Made by a program: the position numbers and the translations under genes | From: Pseudogemmobacter humi | GTDB taxonomy: Bacteria > Pseudomonadota > Alphaproteobacteria > Rhodobacterales > Rhodobacteraceae | Reading direction: 5' to 3' | Length of the DNA: 56,376 bases | Assembly: GCF_900609055.1 (NCBI RefSeq) | Contig: NZ_UXAW01000032.1 | Location: forward strand, 1-56,376 | The notes under the pieces: generated by a model | Database searches by the model: none | The model's input: only the letters and a program-made list of their open reading frames with translations | What the model was told of the DNA's origin: nothing | Shown here: in pieces, positions 7,904 to 17,826 of the stretch | How the letters are laid out: every line of letters begins with the position of its first letter | How positions within the stretch are numbered: the first letter of the stretch is position 1

Positions 7904-9591
7904 CGATCTATGCCAAACACGCCCTTGAGGGACTGCAAGCGGAACAGGCTGAGTGGGAGCGTGAAGAGCTTGCCGCCACGCTGAAGGCCCGCGCCGAAGA
8001 AAAAGCCGAATACCGCACCGAATGCGGAATCCCGCTGAAGCGCGTCTACACCGCTGCCGATGTGGCACATATCCCGCTGGAGGACATCGGATTCCCTGGC
8101 CGATATCCCTTTACCCGCGGCCCCTACCCCACGATGTATCGCGGGCGGCCCTGGACGATCCGGCAGGTGGCAGGGTTCGGGAACCCGGAATCCACCAACC
8201 AGCGCTACAAATACATGATCGAGACCGGGCAGACCGGCCTGTCGACCGACTTTGACCTGCCGACGCTGCTTGGGCTGGATTCCGATGATCCGATGGCCTT
8301 TGGCGAAGTCGGGCGGGTCGGCGTCTCGATCGACTCCATCGACGACATGGACCGGCTTTTTGAAGGGATCGACCTTGAAAAGATCTCGGTCTCGCTGACC
8401 ATCAACCCGTCGGCCTGGGTGATCTATGCGATGTTCGTCGCGGTGGCCGAACGGCGCGGGTATGATTTCACCAGGCTGACCGGCACGCTTCAGGCTGACC
8501 CGCTGAAGGAATATGTCGCGCAGAAGGAATGGATCTATCCGGTGCGCCCGGCCGTGCGGCTGCTGCGCGATCTGATCATCCATTGCACCAACACCACGCC
8601 GAAGATGAACCCGATCAGCCTCAGCGGCTATCACCTCTCGGATGTGGGCGGCAATGCGATTCAGGAAATCGCCTTCATCATGGCTTTTACCATCGCCTAT
8701 TGCGAAGAGGTGACGGGCGCGGGCATCGACATCGACGATTTCGCGCCCCGGCTGTCGTTCTTCTTCATCAGCCATCAGGATTTCTTTGAACAGATCTGCA
8801 AGTTCCGCGCCGCCCGCCGGGTCTATGCCAGGATCATGGCCCAGCGGTTCGGCGCGAAAAAGCCCGAGTCGATGCGCCTGCGCGTCCATGTGCAGACCGC
8901 AGCGATGAGCCTGACCAAGATCGAGCATACCAACAACCTGATGCGCACCGCGATTCAGGCCCTTGGCGCGGTGCTGGGCGGCTGTCAGAGCATGCACACC
9001 AACGGTCTGGACGAGGCCTTTGCCATCCCCACCGAAGAGGCGATGAAGCTGGCGATCCGCACCCAGCAGATCATCCGCGACGAGATCAACGTGACCTCGG
9101 TGGTCGATCCCCTTGGCGGGTCGTATTTCGTCGAGAGCCTGACCTCCGAGATGGAGCGGCAGATCTGGGAGGTGCTGGAAGAGGTGGACCGGCTGGGCGG
9201 CGCGGTCAAGCTGGTCGAGGATGGCTGGTTCCAGCAAAAGCTGGCGGATTCCGCCTATTCCACCTTCAAGCTGTTCGACACGGGCGAGAAAATCTCGGTG
9301 GGCGTCAACAGCAATGTCGATGCCAGCAGTTCCTCGGCCGAAGTCGAGATCCATCCCTATGACGAGAATTGCACCAATCTTCAGTGCCTGCGCCTGAAAG
9401 AGCTGCGCGCGACCCGCGATACGGGCCTCGTGCAATCGCTGCTGGCCGAATTGCAGGATCAGGCCCGCAATGAAGACGTGAATCTTCTGCCCAAGACCAT
9501 CGAGCTTGTGAAGGCCCGCGCCACATTGGGCGAGATCTGCGGTGCCCTGCGCGACGTCTGGGGCAACTACGACGAACCCAACATCATCTGA
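7900..9591 (+). CDS. hcmA: 2-hydroxyisobutyryl-CoA mutase-like, large subunit
   Basis: The 563-residue TIM-barrel acyl-CoA mutase subunit lacks a B12 domain, which is the separate upstream hcmB. Motifs include PYPTMYRGRPWTIRQ, GQTGLSTDFDLPT and the HTNGLDEAFAIPTE end segment. Family-defining positions can be read without gaps against Aquincola tertiaricarbonis HcmA: position 90 is V (I in HcmA, Y in methylmalonyl-CoA mutase), 117 is D (the hydroxyl-contacting Asp of HcmA, A in methylmalonyl-CoA mutase), and 208 is Q (R in methylmalonyl-CoA mutase). It is therefore not a methylmalonyl-CoA mutase. The expected reaction is 2-hydroxyisobutyryl-CoA to (S)-3-hydroxybutyryl-CoA; D117 is the residue reported to favour the S isomer. 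A related branched acyl-CoA substrate remains possible because of V90. The residue comparison is from memory of the published enzymes. Confidence 0.87.
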   Translation: MTIYAKHALEGLQAEQAEWEREELAATLKARAEEKAEYRTECGIPLKRVYTAADVAHIPLEDIGFPGRYPFTRGPYPTMYRGRPWTIRQVAGFGNPESTNQRYKYMIETGQTGLSTDFDLPTLLGLDSDDPMAFGEVGRVGVSIDSIDDMDRLFEGIDLEKISVSLTINPSAWVIYAMFVAVAERRGYDFTRLTGTLQADPLKEYVAQKEWIYPVRPAVRLLRDLIIHCTNTTPKMNPISLSGYHLSDVGGNAIQEIAFIMAFTIAYCEEVTGAGIDIDDFAPRLSFFFISHQDFFEQICKFRAARRVYARIMAQRFGAKKPESMRLRVHVQTAAMSLTKIEHTNNLMRTAIQALGAVLGGCQSMHTNGLDEAFAIPTEEAMKLAIRTQQIIRDEINVTSVVDPLGGSYFVESLTSEMERQIWEVLEEVDRLGGAVKLVEDGWFQQKLADSAYSTFKLFDTGEKISVGVNSNVDASSSSAEVEIHPYDENCTNLQCLRLKELRATRDTGLVQSLLAELQDQARNEDVNLLPKTIELVKARATLGEICGALRDVWGNYDEPNII

Positions 9592-9600
9592 GGCAGCCGA

Positions 9601-10350
9601 ATGACTGACACCGTTACCACCAGACAGGACGGCGCGATCCGCTGGATCGGTCTGAACCGCCCCGACCGGCTGAACGCGATGAACGGCCCGCTGGTGGTCG
9701 ATCTGACCCGCGCGCTGGACGCGGCCAATGCCGACCCCGACACCCGTGTCATCGTTCTTTATGGCGAGGGGCGGGCCTTTTGCTCGGGCGACGATCTGAA
9801 AGACATCGACAGCCAGACCGGATCGCCCGAGGCGGCGCAGGCCTGGATCGAAGCGATCCAGAATGTGACGCGGCAGATCATGGGATCGGACCGCATCGTC
9901 ATCGCCGCCGTGCATGGCTGGTGCGTGGGCGGTGCGCTGGAATGGGTGGTGAACTGCGATTTCCGCCTGTTTGCCGACGATGCCCGCTGGTTCTTCCCCG
10001 AAGTCACCTGGGGCCTTTTCGTCACCGGCGGGGTGACGGCGCTTCTGACCAAGCAGGTCGGGCCGCAGGTCGCCAAGGAACTGATGATCCTGGGCGAAAA
10101 GCATGATGCCCGGATGGCATTGCGCACCGGTATCGCCTGGCGCGTCTGCCCCGCGGATACATTGCACGCGGCGGCGCGCGATCTGGCCACGGCGATCATC
10201 GCCAAACCGCATGGCTCGGTCGCCGATATGAAGCGCGCGATCAACGCCGGGTTCCATTCCAGCCTTGAGGACGCGATGGCGATCGAGACCGAGGTGACGG
10301 TGCGCGGCTTCCTGTCCGAGGAAGCGCAGGCGCGGGTCAAGGCATTCTGA
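9601..10350 (+). CDS. enoyl-CoA hydratase/isomerase family (crotonase)
   Basis: The 249-residue crotonase-fold protein forms its oxyanion hole from the RAFCSGDDLKD segment (about residues 58-68) and HGWCVGGALE (about 105-114). A glutamate in FFPEVTWGL sits near the usual catalytic position. It ends with the TGATG overlap that starts the acyl-CoA ligase gene. In a C4 route it could interconvert (S)-3-hydroxybutyryl-CoA and crotonyl-CoA, or act on another branched enoyl-CoA. Crotonase members are too varied for a firm reaction. Its presence between the mutase and the ligase supports a coenzyme-A catabolic route rather than simple vitamin B12 housekeeping. Confidence 0.8.
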   Translation: MTDTVTTRQDGAIRWIGLNRPDRLNAMNGPLVVDLTRALDAANADPDTRVIVLYGEGRAFCSGDDLKDIDSQTGSPEAAQAWIEAIQNVTRQIMGSDRIVIAAVHGWCVGGALEWVVNCDFRLFADDARWFFPEVTWGLFVTGGVTALLTKQVGPQVAKELMILGEKHDARMALRTGIAWRVCPADTLHAAARDLATAIIAKPHGSVADMKRAINAGFHSSLEDAMAIETEVTVRGFLSEEAQARVKAF

Positions 10351-11966
10351 TGGGCATTTCCGGCATGTTCGACGAGAAAACCCTGCCCGGCGCCGCACCG
10401 CTTGAGGTACTTCCCGACATTCTGCGCCATCAGGCCGAACGGCTGGGCGAGGCGCCGTTTCTGGACATCTGCGGCCAGACCGCCAGTTTCGCGGGCCTTG
10501 ACCGGCTGACCAACCGGCTGGCCAACGGGCTGCGCGGGCTGGGCGTGGCGCAGGGCGACCGGGTGGCGATCCTGCTGCCCAACTGTCTGGAGTTTGTGGC
10601 GGTCTGGTTCGCCGCATCAAAGCTGGGCGCGGTCGAGGTGCCCAGCAATCCGGGGCTGCGCGGCGATCTTCTGATCCACAACCTGCACAGCTGCGACGCG
10701 GCGGTTCTGGTCACCGATGGCGCCGCACTTGATGAAATCGCCCGGATCGAAGACCGCCTTCCCCATCTGAAAACGCTGGTTCTGGTCGGCGCGGATGAGG
10801 CGCAGGCCCGCGCCGCGGGCGTTCGCGTGGCGCAGATTGTGACCTATGCCGACTGCCTTGACGCGCCCGAAGCGTTCAGCCCGGTCGAGGTACGGTTCAG
10901 CGATCCGATGGCGATCCTTTACACCTCGGGCACGACGGGCGCGGCCAAGGGCGTGGTGATGTCGCACCGGCAATGTTTCGGCTGGACCGAAACCATGTCG
11001 CGCAATCTGGGCTATACCCCGGCCGACAGCTATTTCTCGGCGCTGCCGCTGTTTCACACCGATGCCCAGATGTTCGGCATCTACATGCCGCTGGTCTTTG
11101 GCACCCGGACCACGCTGGTCGACAGGTTCAGCGCCTCGAAATTCTGGGATCAGCTTCGGGCCAGCGGGGCCACGGCGACCAATCTTCTGGGGGCGATGGC
11201 GGTGATCCTGATGCGCGCGCCCGCGCTGGCCAGTGACGCCGACAACCCCGTGCGCGTCTGTCAGTGCATCCCGATGTTGCCCGACCGGGCCGCGTTCGAG
11301 CGGCGGTTCACCATGAACCTCGTCACCGGCTACGGGCAGACGGAAACCAGTTTCGTCACCCTCGACATCGTTGGCGACAGCCGCGAAAACTCGTGCGGCC
11401 GCCCGCATCCCGACTGGGAGGTGGCGGTGGTCGATGCCTTTGACAGCCCGGTTCCGCCCGGCACGATGGGCGAGATCGTCTCGCGCCCGCGCACCAGCTG
11501 GGCGATGTTCTCGGGCTATGACAAGCAGGACGGCAAGACGGTCCAGACGCTGCGCAATCTCTGGTATCACTCGGGCGATGCCGGATATTTCGATGCCGAC
11601 GGCTGGATGTATTTCAGCCACCGCATGAACGAGGCGATCCGGCGGCGGGGCGAGAACGTCTCGGCCTATGAGGTCGAACTGATCGCCGAGCAGCATCCCG
11701 ATGTGGTGGAAAGCGCGGCCTTCGGCATCCCTTCGGAATACACCGAAGAGGACATCATGGTCGTCGTGCTGCGCCGCGATGGCAGTCGCCTGACGGCCAC
11801 CGACCTGCTGGCGCATTTCCGCGCCCATGCGCCGCGCCACATGGTGCCGCGCTATGTCGAGATCACCGACGACCCGTTGCCCCGCACACCGACCGAGAAA
11901 ATCTCGCGCGCCGCCCTGAAACAGCGCGGCAAGGGGCCAGCCACCTTCGACGGGGAAACCCGCTGA
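10350..11966 (+). CDS. AMP-dependent acyl-CoA ligase, CaiC-like
   Basis: The 538-residue member of the acyl/aryl-CoA synthetase family has the P-loop YTSGTTGAAKG at about residue 190, the GYGQTE motif, the hinge-proximal YHSGDAGYFDADGW and the C-terminal catalytic lysine in PTEKISRAALK. It most resembles the crotonobetaine/carnitine-CoA ligase branch. It would form the CoA thioester that the mutase needs from an imported or internally made short carboxylate, with ATP going to AMP. 2-Hydroxyisobutyrate is the simplest substrate given the mutase. Translation is coupled to the crotonase gene by overlap. Confidence 0.82.
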   Translation: MGISGMFDEKTLPGAAPLEVLPDILRHQAERLGEAPFLDICGQTASFAGLDRLTNRLANGLRGLGVAQGDRVAILLPNCLEFVAVWFAASKLGAVEVPSNPGLRGDLLIHNLHSCDAAVLVTDGAALDEIARIEDRLPHLKTLVLVGADEAQARAAGVRVAQIVTYADCLDAPEAFSPVEVRFSDPMAILYTSGTTGAAKGVVMSHRQCFGWTETMSRNLGYTPADSYFSALPLFHTDAQMFGIYMPLVFGTRTTLVDRFSASKFWDQLRASGATATNLLGAMAVILMRAPALASDADNPVRVCQCIPMLPDRAAFERRFTMNLVTGYGQTETSFVTLDIVGDSRENSCGRPHPDWEVAVVDAFDSPVPPGTMGEIVSRPRTSWAMFSGYDKQDGKTVQTLRNLWYHSGDAGYFDADGWMYFSHRMNEAIRRRGENVSAYEVELIAEQHPDVVESAAFGIPSEYTEEDIMVVVLRRDGSRLTATDLLAHFRAHAPRHMVPRYVEITDDPLPRTPTEKISRAALKQRGKGPATFDGETR

Positions 11967-12033
11967 CCTGACCGACCACGACGGATGCCGACCGGACATA
12001 ACAACAACGGCAAAACAAGGGAGATGACACAGG

Positions 12034-12950
<917 letters not shown>

Positions 12951-12951
<1 letters not shown>

Positions 12952-14504
12952 TGGCGACGGCAAGCAATATCCGGCCCGGTCCGACCAGGGCTGCGAGCCT
13001 GGAGCAAGGGGCCTTCGTCTGGTCCGTGGCGCTGGCGGATGCGGCAAAGGCGGCGGCGCTGGCGGGCATCCTCGGCTTCTTTTTCATCGGCATGAAAACC
13101 GACATCGCGGGGGATGGTCTGGTGTTGTCCTATCGCTGGGCTGCGCTGGGCCATGCGGTGCTGATCGTCTTTCTGGGGCGGCTCTTGCTGGATGCCCTGC
13201 TGGGCAAGGCCGCGCCTGTCACGACGCAGATGCTGACGGCGGGGATCTTCATCGCGGGCATTGCCGGGATCATGACGCAGGACGCAACCGGCGGCAGCCT
13301 GCCGGCGCGCGCCCTGGTCGGTGCGGTGCTGGGCGGGCTGATCGTGGCGGTGCTTTACGGCGTGGCGCTCTGGCGGCGGCGTCCTGCCCCTGCCAGGGCC
13401 GAGGCCACCCGGCAGGCCCGCTTTGCCATACCGATCGGCATTGCGCTGGTGCTGCTGGCACTGACGCTTCCGTTCCTGATCACCACTTTCCTGCCGGGGC
13501 AGCAACGGCAGTTCATCGACCTTGCCATCCTGATCCTGACCTATGTGATGCTGGGCTGGGGGCTGAACATCGTCGTCGGCCTCGCCGGGCTGCTGGACCT
13601 TGGCTATGTCGCCTTCTACGCCGTCGGGGCCTATTCCTTCGCGCTGCTCTCGACCTGTTTCCCCTTTATCGGGTTCTGGAGCGCGCTGCCCCTTGCCGGG
13701 ATGCTGGCGGGGATGTGGGGCCTTGTTCTGGGCTTTCCGGTATTGCGGCTGCGGGGCGATTATCTTGCCATCGTGACCCTTGCCTTCGGCGAGATCATCC
13801 GCGTCGTCCTGCTGAACTGGGTCGATTTCACCAACGGGCCGAACGGTATATCGGGCGTGCCGAAACCCACGTTCTTCGGGCTGGAATTCTCGCGCGGCGA
13901 GGGCGGGTTCGCGGATTTCTTCGGGCTGGAGTTCAGCACGATCCACCGCTTCATCTACCTTTACTATATCATCCTGGCCCTGGCCTTCCTGACCAATTTC
14001 GTGACGCTGCGCCTGCGCAAACTGCCCATCGGCCGCGCGTGGGAGGCCCTGCGCGAGGATGAGATCGCCTGCCGCGCCCTGGGCATCAACACCACGAACA
14101 CCAAGCTGACCGCCTTTGGCATCGGCGCGATGTTCGGCGGGCTGGCGGGGGCGTTCTTTGCCACGAGGCAGGGCTTCGTCTCGCCCGAAAGCTTCACCTT
14201 CATGGAATCGGCGATCATCCTGGCGATCGTGGTTCTGGGTGGCCTCGGCTCGCAGATGGGGGTGGTGATCGCCGCCACCGTGATGATCGGCGGGATCGAG
14301 ATGCTGCGGCATATCTCTTTCGTCGGGCAGATCTTCCCGGGCGTCGATCCGGTGCAATATCGGATGATCATTTTCGGGCTGGCCATGGTCGCGATCATGA
14401 TCTGGAAGCCGCGCGGCTTCATCTCGCGCCGCAATCCATCGGCAGTGCTGAAAGAGAGAAAGAGCATCGGCGCCGATCTCGTCTCGCAAGGGGAGGGACA
14501 TTGA
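12951..14504 (+). CDS. livM: branched-chain amino acid-type ABC transporter permease (LivM)
   Basis: The 517-residue permease is longer than most LivM proteins because of an N-terminal extension of roughly 150 residues with extra hydrophobic segments. The conserved core starts around residue 170 ([28 protein letters not shown]) and includes the EAA-like loop [12 protein letters not shown]. Its ATG overlaps the livH stop by one base and its stop overlaps the livG start. It forms the heterodimeric membrane channel with LivH. Confidence 0.9.
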
Positions 14505-15442
14505 TGACCACCCCCCTGAACAGCCCCGCGCAACGCTGGCTGGACACCCCCCTGCTGTCGGTGGAGCATCTGACGATGCGCTTTGGCGGGATCGTCGCCG
14601 TCGACGATCTCAGCTTTCAGGTCGGGCGCGGCGACATCACCGCCCTGATCGGCCCGAACGGCGCGGGCAAGACCACGGTGTTCAACTGTCTGACCGGCTT
14701 CTACAAACCCAGCGAGGGCCGGATCGTCATGCGCCACGGCCCCGGCCCGCATGACGCCGCACTCGCGGCCGCCCATTCCGGCGGGCTGCGGCACAGCAAG
14801 GATGGTGACAGCGGGGTTTTCCTGCTTGAGCGGATGCCCGATTTCGAGATCCCGCGTCAGGCCGGTGTGGCCCGCACCTTCCAGAACATACGGCTGTTCG
14901 GCGGCATGACCGTTCTGGAAAACCTGCTGGTCGCGCAGCACAACGGGTTGATGGTTGCCTCGGGTTATACCCTGGGCGGCATTCTTGGCCTGCCCGGCTA
15001 TCGGCGGGCCGAGAAAAAGGCGATCGACCGCGCGGTCTACTGGCTGGAACAGACCGCCCTTCTGGACCGTGCCGACGATCCGGCAGGCGATCTCAGCTAT
15101 GGCGCGCAGCGGCGGCTGGAAATTGCCCGCGCCATGTGCACCGGGCCAAAGCTGCTGTGTCTGGACGAACCCGCCGCCGGACTCAATCCACGGGAATCCG
15201 CGGAACTGAACCGGCTGATCCGCACGATACGGGACGAGCATGGCACCTCGGTCCTGCTGATCGAGCATGACATGGGCGTGGTGATGGAGATCTCGGACCA
15301 TGTCGTCGTCCTCGATTACGGGGTCAAGATCGCCGACGGCAGCGCCGAAACCGTGCGCAACGACCCAAAGGTCATCGCCGCCTATCTGGGCGTCGAGGAC
15401 GAGGCCGAAGCAGAAGATATCGTCGAGGGGGTCGCATCATGA
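14504..15442 (+). CDS. livG: branched-chain amino acid-type ABC transporter ATP-binding protein (LivG)
   Basis: About 312 residues from the ATG at 14504; a TTG one codon earlier is possible. The Walker A motif is GPNGAGKTT at about residues 51-59, the signature LSYGAQRRLEIARA is present, and Walker B is LLCLDEPAAGLNP. The segment around residues 75-110 (HGPGPHDAALAA to LERMPDFEIPRQ) is an insertion relative to short LivG proteins and is seen in several Alphaproteobacteria. It starts on the livM stop (ATGA) and ends on the livF start. Confidence 0.9.
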   Translation: MTTPLNSPAQRWLDTPLLSVEHLTMRFGGIVAVDDLSFQVGRGDITALIGPNGAGKTTVFNCLTGFYKPSEGRIVMRHGPGPHDAALAAAHSGGLRHSKDGDSGVFLLERMPDFEIPRQAGVARTFQNIRLFGGMTVLENLLVAQHNGLMVASGYTLGGILGLPGYRRAEKKAIDRAVYWLEQTALLDRADDPAGDLSYGAQRRLEIARAMCTGPKLLCLDEPAAGLNPRESAELNRLIRTIRDEHGTSVLLIEHDMGVVMEISDHVVVLDYGVKIADGSAETVRNDPKVIAAYLGVEDEAEAEDIVEGVAS

Positions 15443-16176
15443 GCGCGCTTTTGTCAGTCGAGGGCGTGGCCGCGGGCTATGGCAAGATCACCGCTCTGCA
15501 TGGTGTGGATCTTCAGATCCACGCGGGTGAGATCGTCACCCTGATCGGTGCCAATGGCGCGGGCAAATCCACCCTGATGATGACGATCTGCGGCAGCCCC
15601 CAGGCACGCTCGGGCCGGGTGGTCTATGACGGGCGCGACATCACCCGCCAGCCCACCCATCTTACCATGCGTCAGGGCATCGCGCAGTCGCCCGAGGGGC
15701 GGCGCATCTTTCAGCGCATGACCGTGCTGGAGAACCTGCGTCTTGGGGCCAGCGTCGTCTCGCCCGAGTATTTCGACGCCGATCTGGCGCGGATGTATGA
15801 CCTGTTCCCGCGGCTGAAGGAACGCGAAAGCCAGCGTGGCGGCACCCTTTCGGGCGGCGAACAGCAGATGCTGGCCATTGCCCGCGCCCTGATGGGGCGG
15901 CCGAAACTTCTGTTGCTGGACGAGCCGTCGCTCGGGCTCGCGCCGCTGATCGTGCGCCATATTTTCGAGGTGATCCGCGAGCTCAACCAGCGCGAGGGGC
16001 TGACGGTGTTCCTTGTCGAACAGAACGCCTTTCATGCGCTGAAGCTGGCGCACCGGGCCTATGTGATGGTCAACGGCCGCATCACCATGTCCGGCACGGG
16101 CCAGGACCTGTTGAACAACGATGATGTCCGCGCCGCCTATCTGGAAGGTGGCCGTCGCGAAACGGCAGGGGCTTAA
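15439..16176 (+). CDS. livF: branched-chain amino acid-type ABC transporter ATP-binding protein (LivF)
   Basis: The 245-residue ATPase has Walker A GANGAGKST at about residues 36-44, the signature LSGGEQQMLAIARALM, Walker B LLLLDEPSLGLAP and the LivF-typical VEQNAFHALKLAHRAYVM region. It starts inside the livG stop codon (ATGA), so the two ATPase subunits are translationally coupled. It should pair with LivG to power the importer. Confidence 0.92.
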   Translation: MSALLSVEGVAAGYGKITALHGVDLQIHAGEIVTLIGANGAGKSTLMMTICGSPQARSGRVVYDGRDITRQPTHLTMRQGIAQSPEGRRIFQRMTVLENLRLGASVVSPEYFDADLARMYDLFPRLKERESQRGGTLSGGEQQMLAIARALMGRPKLLLLDEPSLGLAPLIVRHIFEVIRELNQREGLTVFLVEQNAFHALKLAHRAYVMVNGRITMSGTGQDLLNNDDVRAAYLEGGRRETAGA

Positions 16177-16179
16177 GTA

Positions 16180-16485
16180 ATGGAAATCTGGGAATTTTTC
16201 TTCATCACGCTGCTTCTGGGCGGGCTGGCGGGCTGGATGACGGGCCGCGCCCTTGCCCGCAGCTGGCAGGGTGATCTGCGGCTTGTCTTCTACATGGTCC
16301 TTTTGGCGGGCGCGGTGCGCTTTCTGCACTTTGCCCTTTTCCAGGGCGCTCTCCTCTCGGCTTCCGGCTATGCGGCCGATTTCGCGACGCTTGCCGTGAT
16401 CGGCTTTGCGGGCAAGCGGCTGACCCGCGCGCGCCAGATGACCACCCAGTATCGGCTGTTTCCGGCCGGATCTCCTCCGGACTGA
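16180..16485 (+). CDS. small membrane protein of the Liv operon (DUF6867-like)
   Basis: The 101-residue protein has three hydrophobic segments (about residues 5-25, 36-55 and 63-80) and ends in a cytoplasmic tail with the KRLTRARQMTTQYRLF pattern. I recognise it as the DUF6867 type, small proteins that sit between livF and livJ in alphaproteobacterial amino-acid transporter operons. It starts four bases after livF. Its function is not known; an accessory subunit of the transporter is a fair guess from the constant position. Confidence 0.7.
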   Translation: MEIWEFFFITLLLGGLAGWMTGRALARSWQGDLRLVFYMVLLAGAVRFLHFALFQGALLSASGYAADFATLAVIGFAGKRLTRARQMTTQYRLFPAGSPPD

Positions 16486-16577
16486 TCCCGGGACGAAAAC
16501 GGGTGCCGCGCAAAGATGCCCCGGGGGGCACCCGGCCACAGCATGAACCAGGGCATCGACCAACAAGGAGATACGAC

Positions 16578-17678
16578 ATGAAAAGGATGCTGATGACCGG
16601 GGCGGCGCTTGGTCTTGTGCTGTGCGGCCCCGCCTTCGCAGATACGAAGGTCGCGGTTGCCGGCCCGATGACCGGGCAATATGCCTCTTACGGGGAACAG
16701 ATGAGGGTGGGTGCCGAGCTGGCGGTCGAGGACATCAATGCCGCCGGCGGCGTCAACGGCGAACAGCTGGTGCTGAGCGTGGGGGATGATGCCTGCGATC
16801 CGAAACAGGCCGTCGCCATCGCCAACCAGTTCGCGGGTGAGGGTGTGGTCTTTGTCGTCGGGCATTTCTGCTCCGGCTCCTCGATCCCGGCCTCGGCGGT
16901 CTATGCCGAAGAGGGGATCATCCAGATCTCGCCCGCCTCGACCAACCCGGCCTATACGGACGAACGTCCCGGCCCCGGCATCCTGCGCATCTGCGGCCGC
17001 GATGACGATCAGGGCAGGGTCGCGGGCGAGTTTCTTGCCGCCCGGTTCCTCGACAAGAAGATCGCCTTCGTCAACGACAAGACCGCCTATGGCAAGGGTC
17101 TGGCCGATGCGACGCTGGCCACCTATGAGGCCGCCGGCGGCAAGGCTGCGATGACCGAGGCCTATACCGCAGGTGAAAAGGACTATACCGCGCTGGTTTC
17201 CAAGCTGAAAAGCGAGGACATCGATCTGCTTTACGTCGGCGGCTATCACACCGAGGCCGGCCTTCTGGCCCGCCAGATGCGCGAGCAGGGCATGGACACC
17301 ATCGTCATGTCCGGCGACGGGCTGACGACCGCTGAATACTGGGCGATCACGGGCGAGGCGGGCGAAGGCACCCTGCTGACCTTCTCTCCCGACCCGCGCA
17401 AGAATGCAGATGCGGCGTTGATCGTCGACAAGTTCCGCGCCAGGGGCATCGAACCCGAAGGGTATGTTCTTTATACCTATGCTGCGGTTCAGGCCTGGGC
17501 CCAGGCCGCGCAAGCCGCCGGTTCCGCAGATTTCGACCCGGTGGTGAAGGGGCTGGACGAAGGCACGTTCAACACCGTGCTGGGCGAACTGGGCTTCAAT
17601 GAAAAGGGCGACGCGACCCTGCCGGGCTATGTCGTCTATGAGTGGAAAGCCGGAAACTACGACTACTTCGTTCAGTAA
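16578..17678 (+). CDS. periplasmic substrate-binding protein, Leu/Ile/Val-binding type (LivJ-like)
   Basis: The protein has 366 residues from the ATG at 16578, which has AAGGAG nine bases upstream. A Sec signal peptide (MKRMLMTGAALGLVLCGPAFA) precedes a type I periplasmic binding fold with the family motifs VAVAGPMTGQYASYGEQM, INAAGGVNGE and the GHFCSGSSIPAS ligand-binding loop. It is the last gene of the operon and would deliver the substrate to LivHMGF. Ligand specificity cannot be read, but the serine/threonine-rich loop that contacts the carboxylate and amino group of amino acids is present. Confidence 0.9.
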   Translation: MKRMLMTGAALGLVLCGPAFADTKVAVAGPMTGQYASYGEQMRVGAELAVEDINAAGGVNGEQLVLSVGDDACDPKQAVAIANQFAGEGVVFVVGHFCSGSSIPASAVYAEEGIIQISPASTNPAYTDERPGPGILRICGRDDDQGRVAGEFLAARFLDKKIAFVNDKTAYGKGLADATLATYEAAGGKAAMTEAYTAGEKDYTALVSKLKSEDIDLLYVGGYHTEAGLLARQMREQGMDTIVMSGDGLTTAEYWAITGEAGEGTLLTFSPDPRKNADAALIVDKFRARGIEPEGYVLYTYAAVQAWAQAAQAAGSADFDPVVKGLDEGTFNTVLGELGFNEKGDATLPGYVVYEWKAGNYDYFVQ

Positions 17679-17686
17679 GGGCCGTG

Positions 17687-17712
17687 CGGTCCTGTGCGCT
17701 CCCGCAGGACCG
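17687..17712 (+). terminator. hairpin 9 bp after the livJ-type gene
   Basis: The arms CGGTCCTG and CAGGACCG form an 8-bp perfect stem with a 10-base loop. There is no strong T run after it. It probably helps end the long dgdA-liv transcript. Confidence 0.5.
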
Positions 17713-17722
17713 GCTGTCCCGC

Positions 17723-17760
17723 TCCGCCTGCCTTCAACCAACCGGACGAGGGCAGGCGGA
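17723..17760. terminator. second hairpin after the liv operon
   Basis: TCCGCCTGCC at 17723-17732 and GGCAGGCGGA at 17751-17760 are exact reverse complements (10 bp, 18-base loop). A third perfect stem follows, with GCATGGCGGCG at 17793-17803 and CGCCGCCATGC at 17816-17826. The group of stems may form a bidirectional termination zone between the convergent liv and nos operons. Confidence 0.45.
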
Positions 17761-17826
17761 GTGCATAGCGGACGATCAACCCAACGAATGCGGCATGGCG
17801 GCGTCTGCGAACCCGCGCCGCCATGC

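Noticed and set aside
7900-9591. Annotation as methylmalonyl-CoA mutase
   Set aside because: The chain is too short for the fused enzyme, the B12 domain is separate, and positions 90, 117 and 208 lack the Y/A/R set of methylmalonyl-CoA mutase.
7696-10620. 974-codon minus-strand frame opposite meaB, hcmA and the crotonase gene
   Set aside because: The plus strand carries conserved enzymes with catalytic motifs in this region, and the antisense translation has no recognisable fold.
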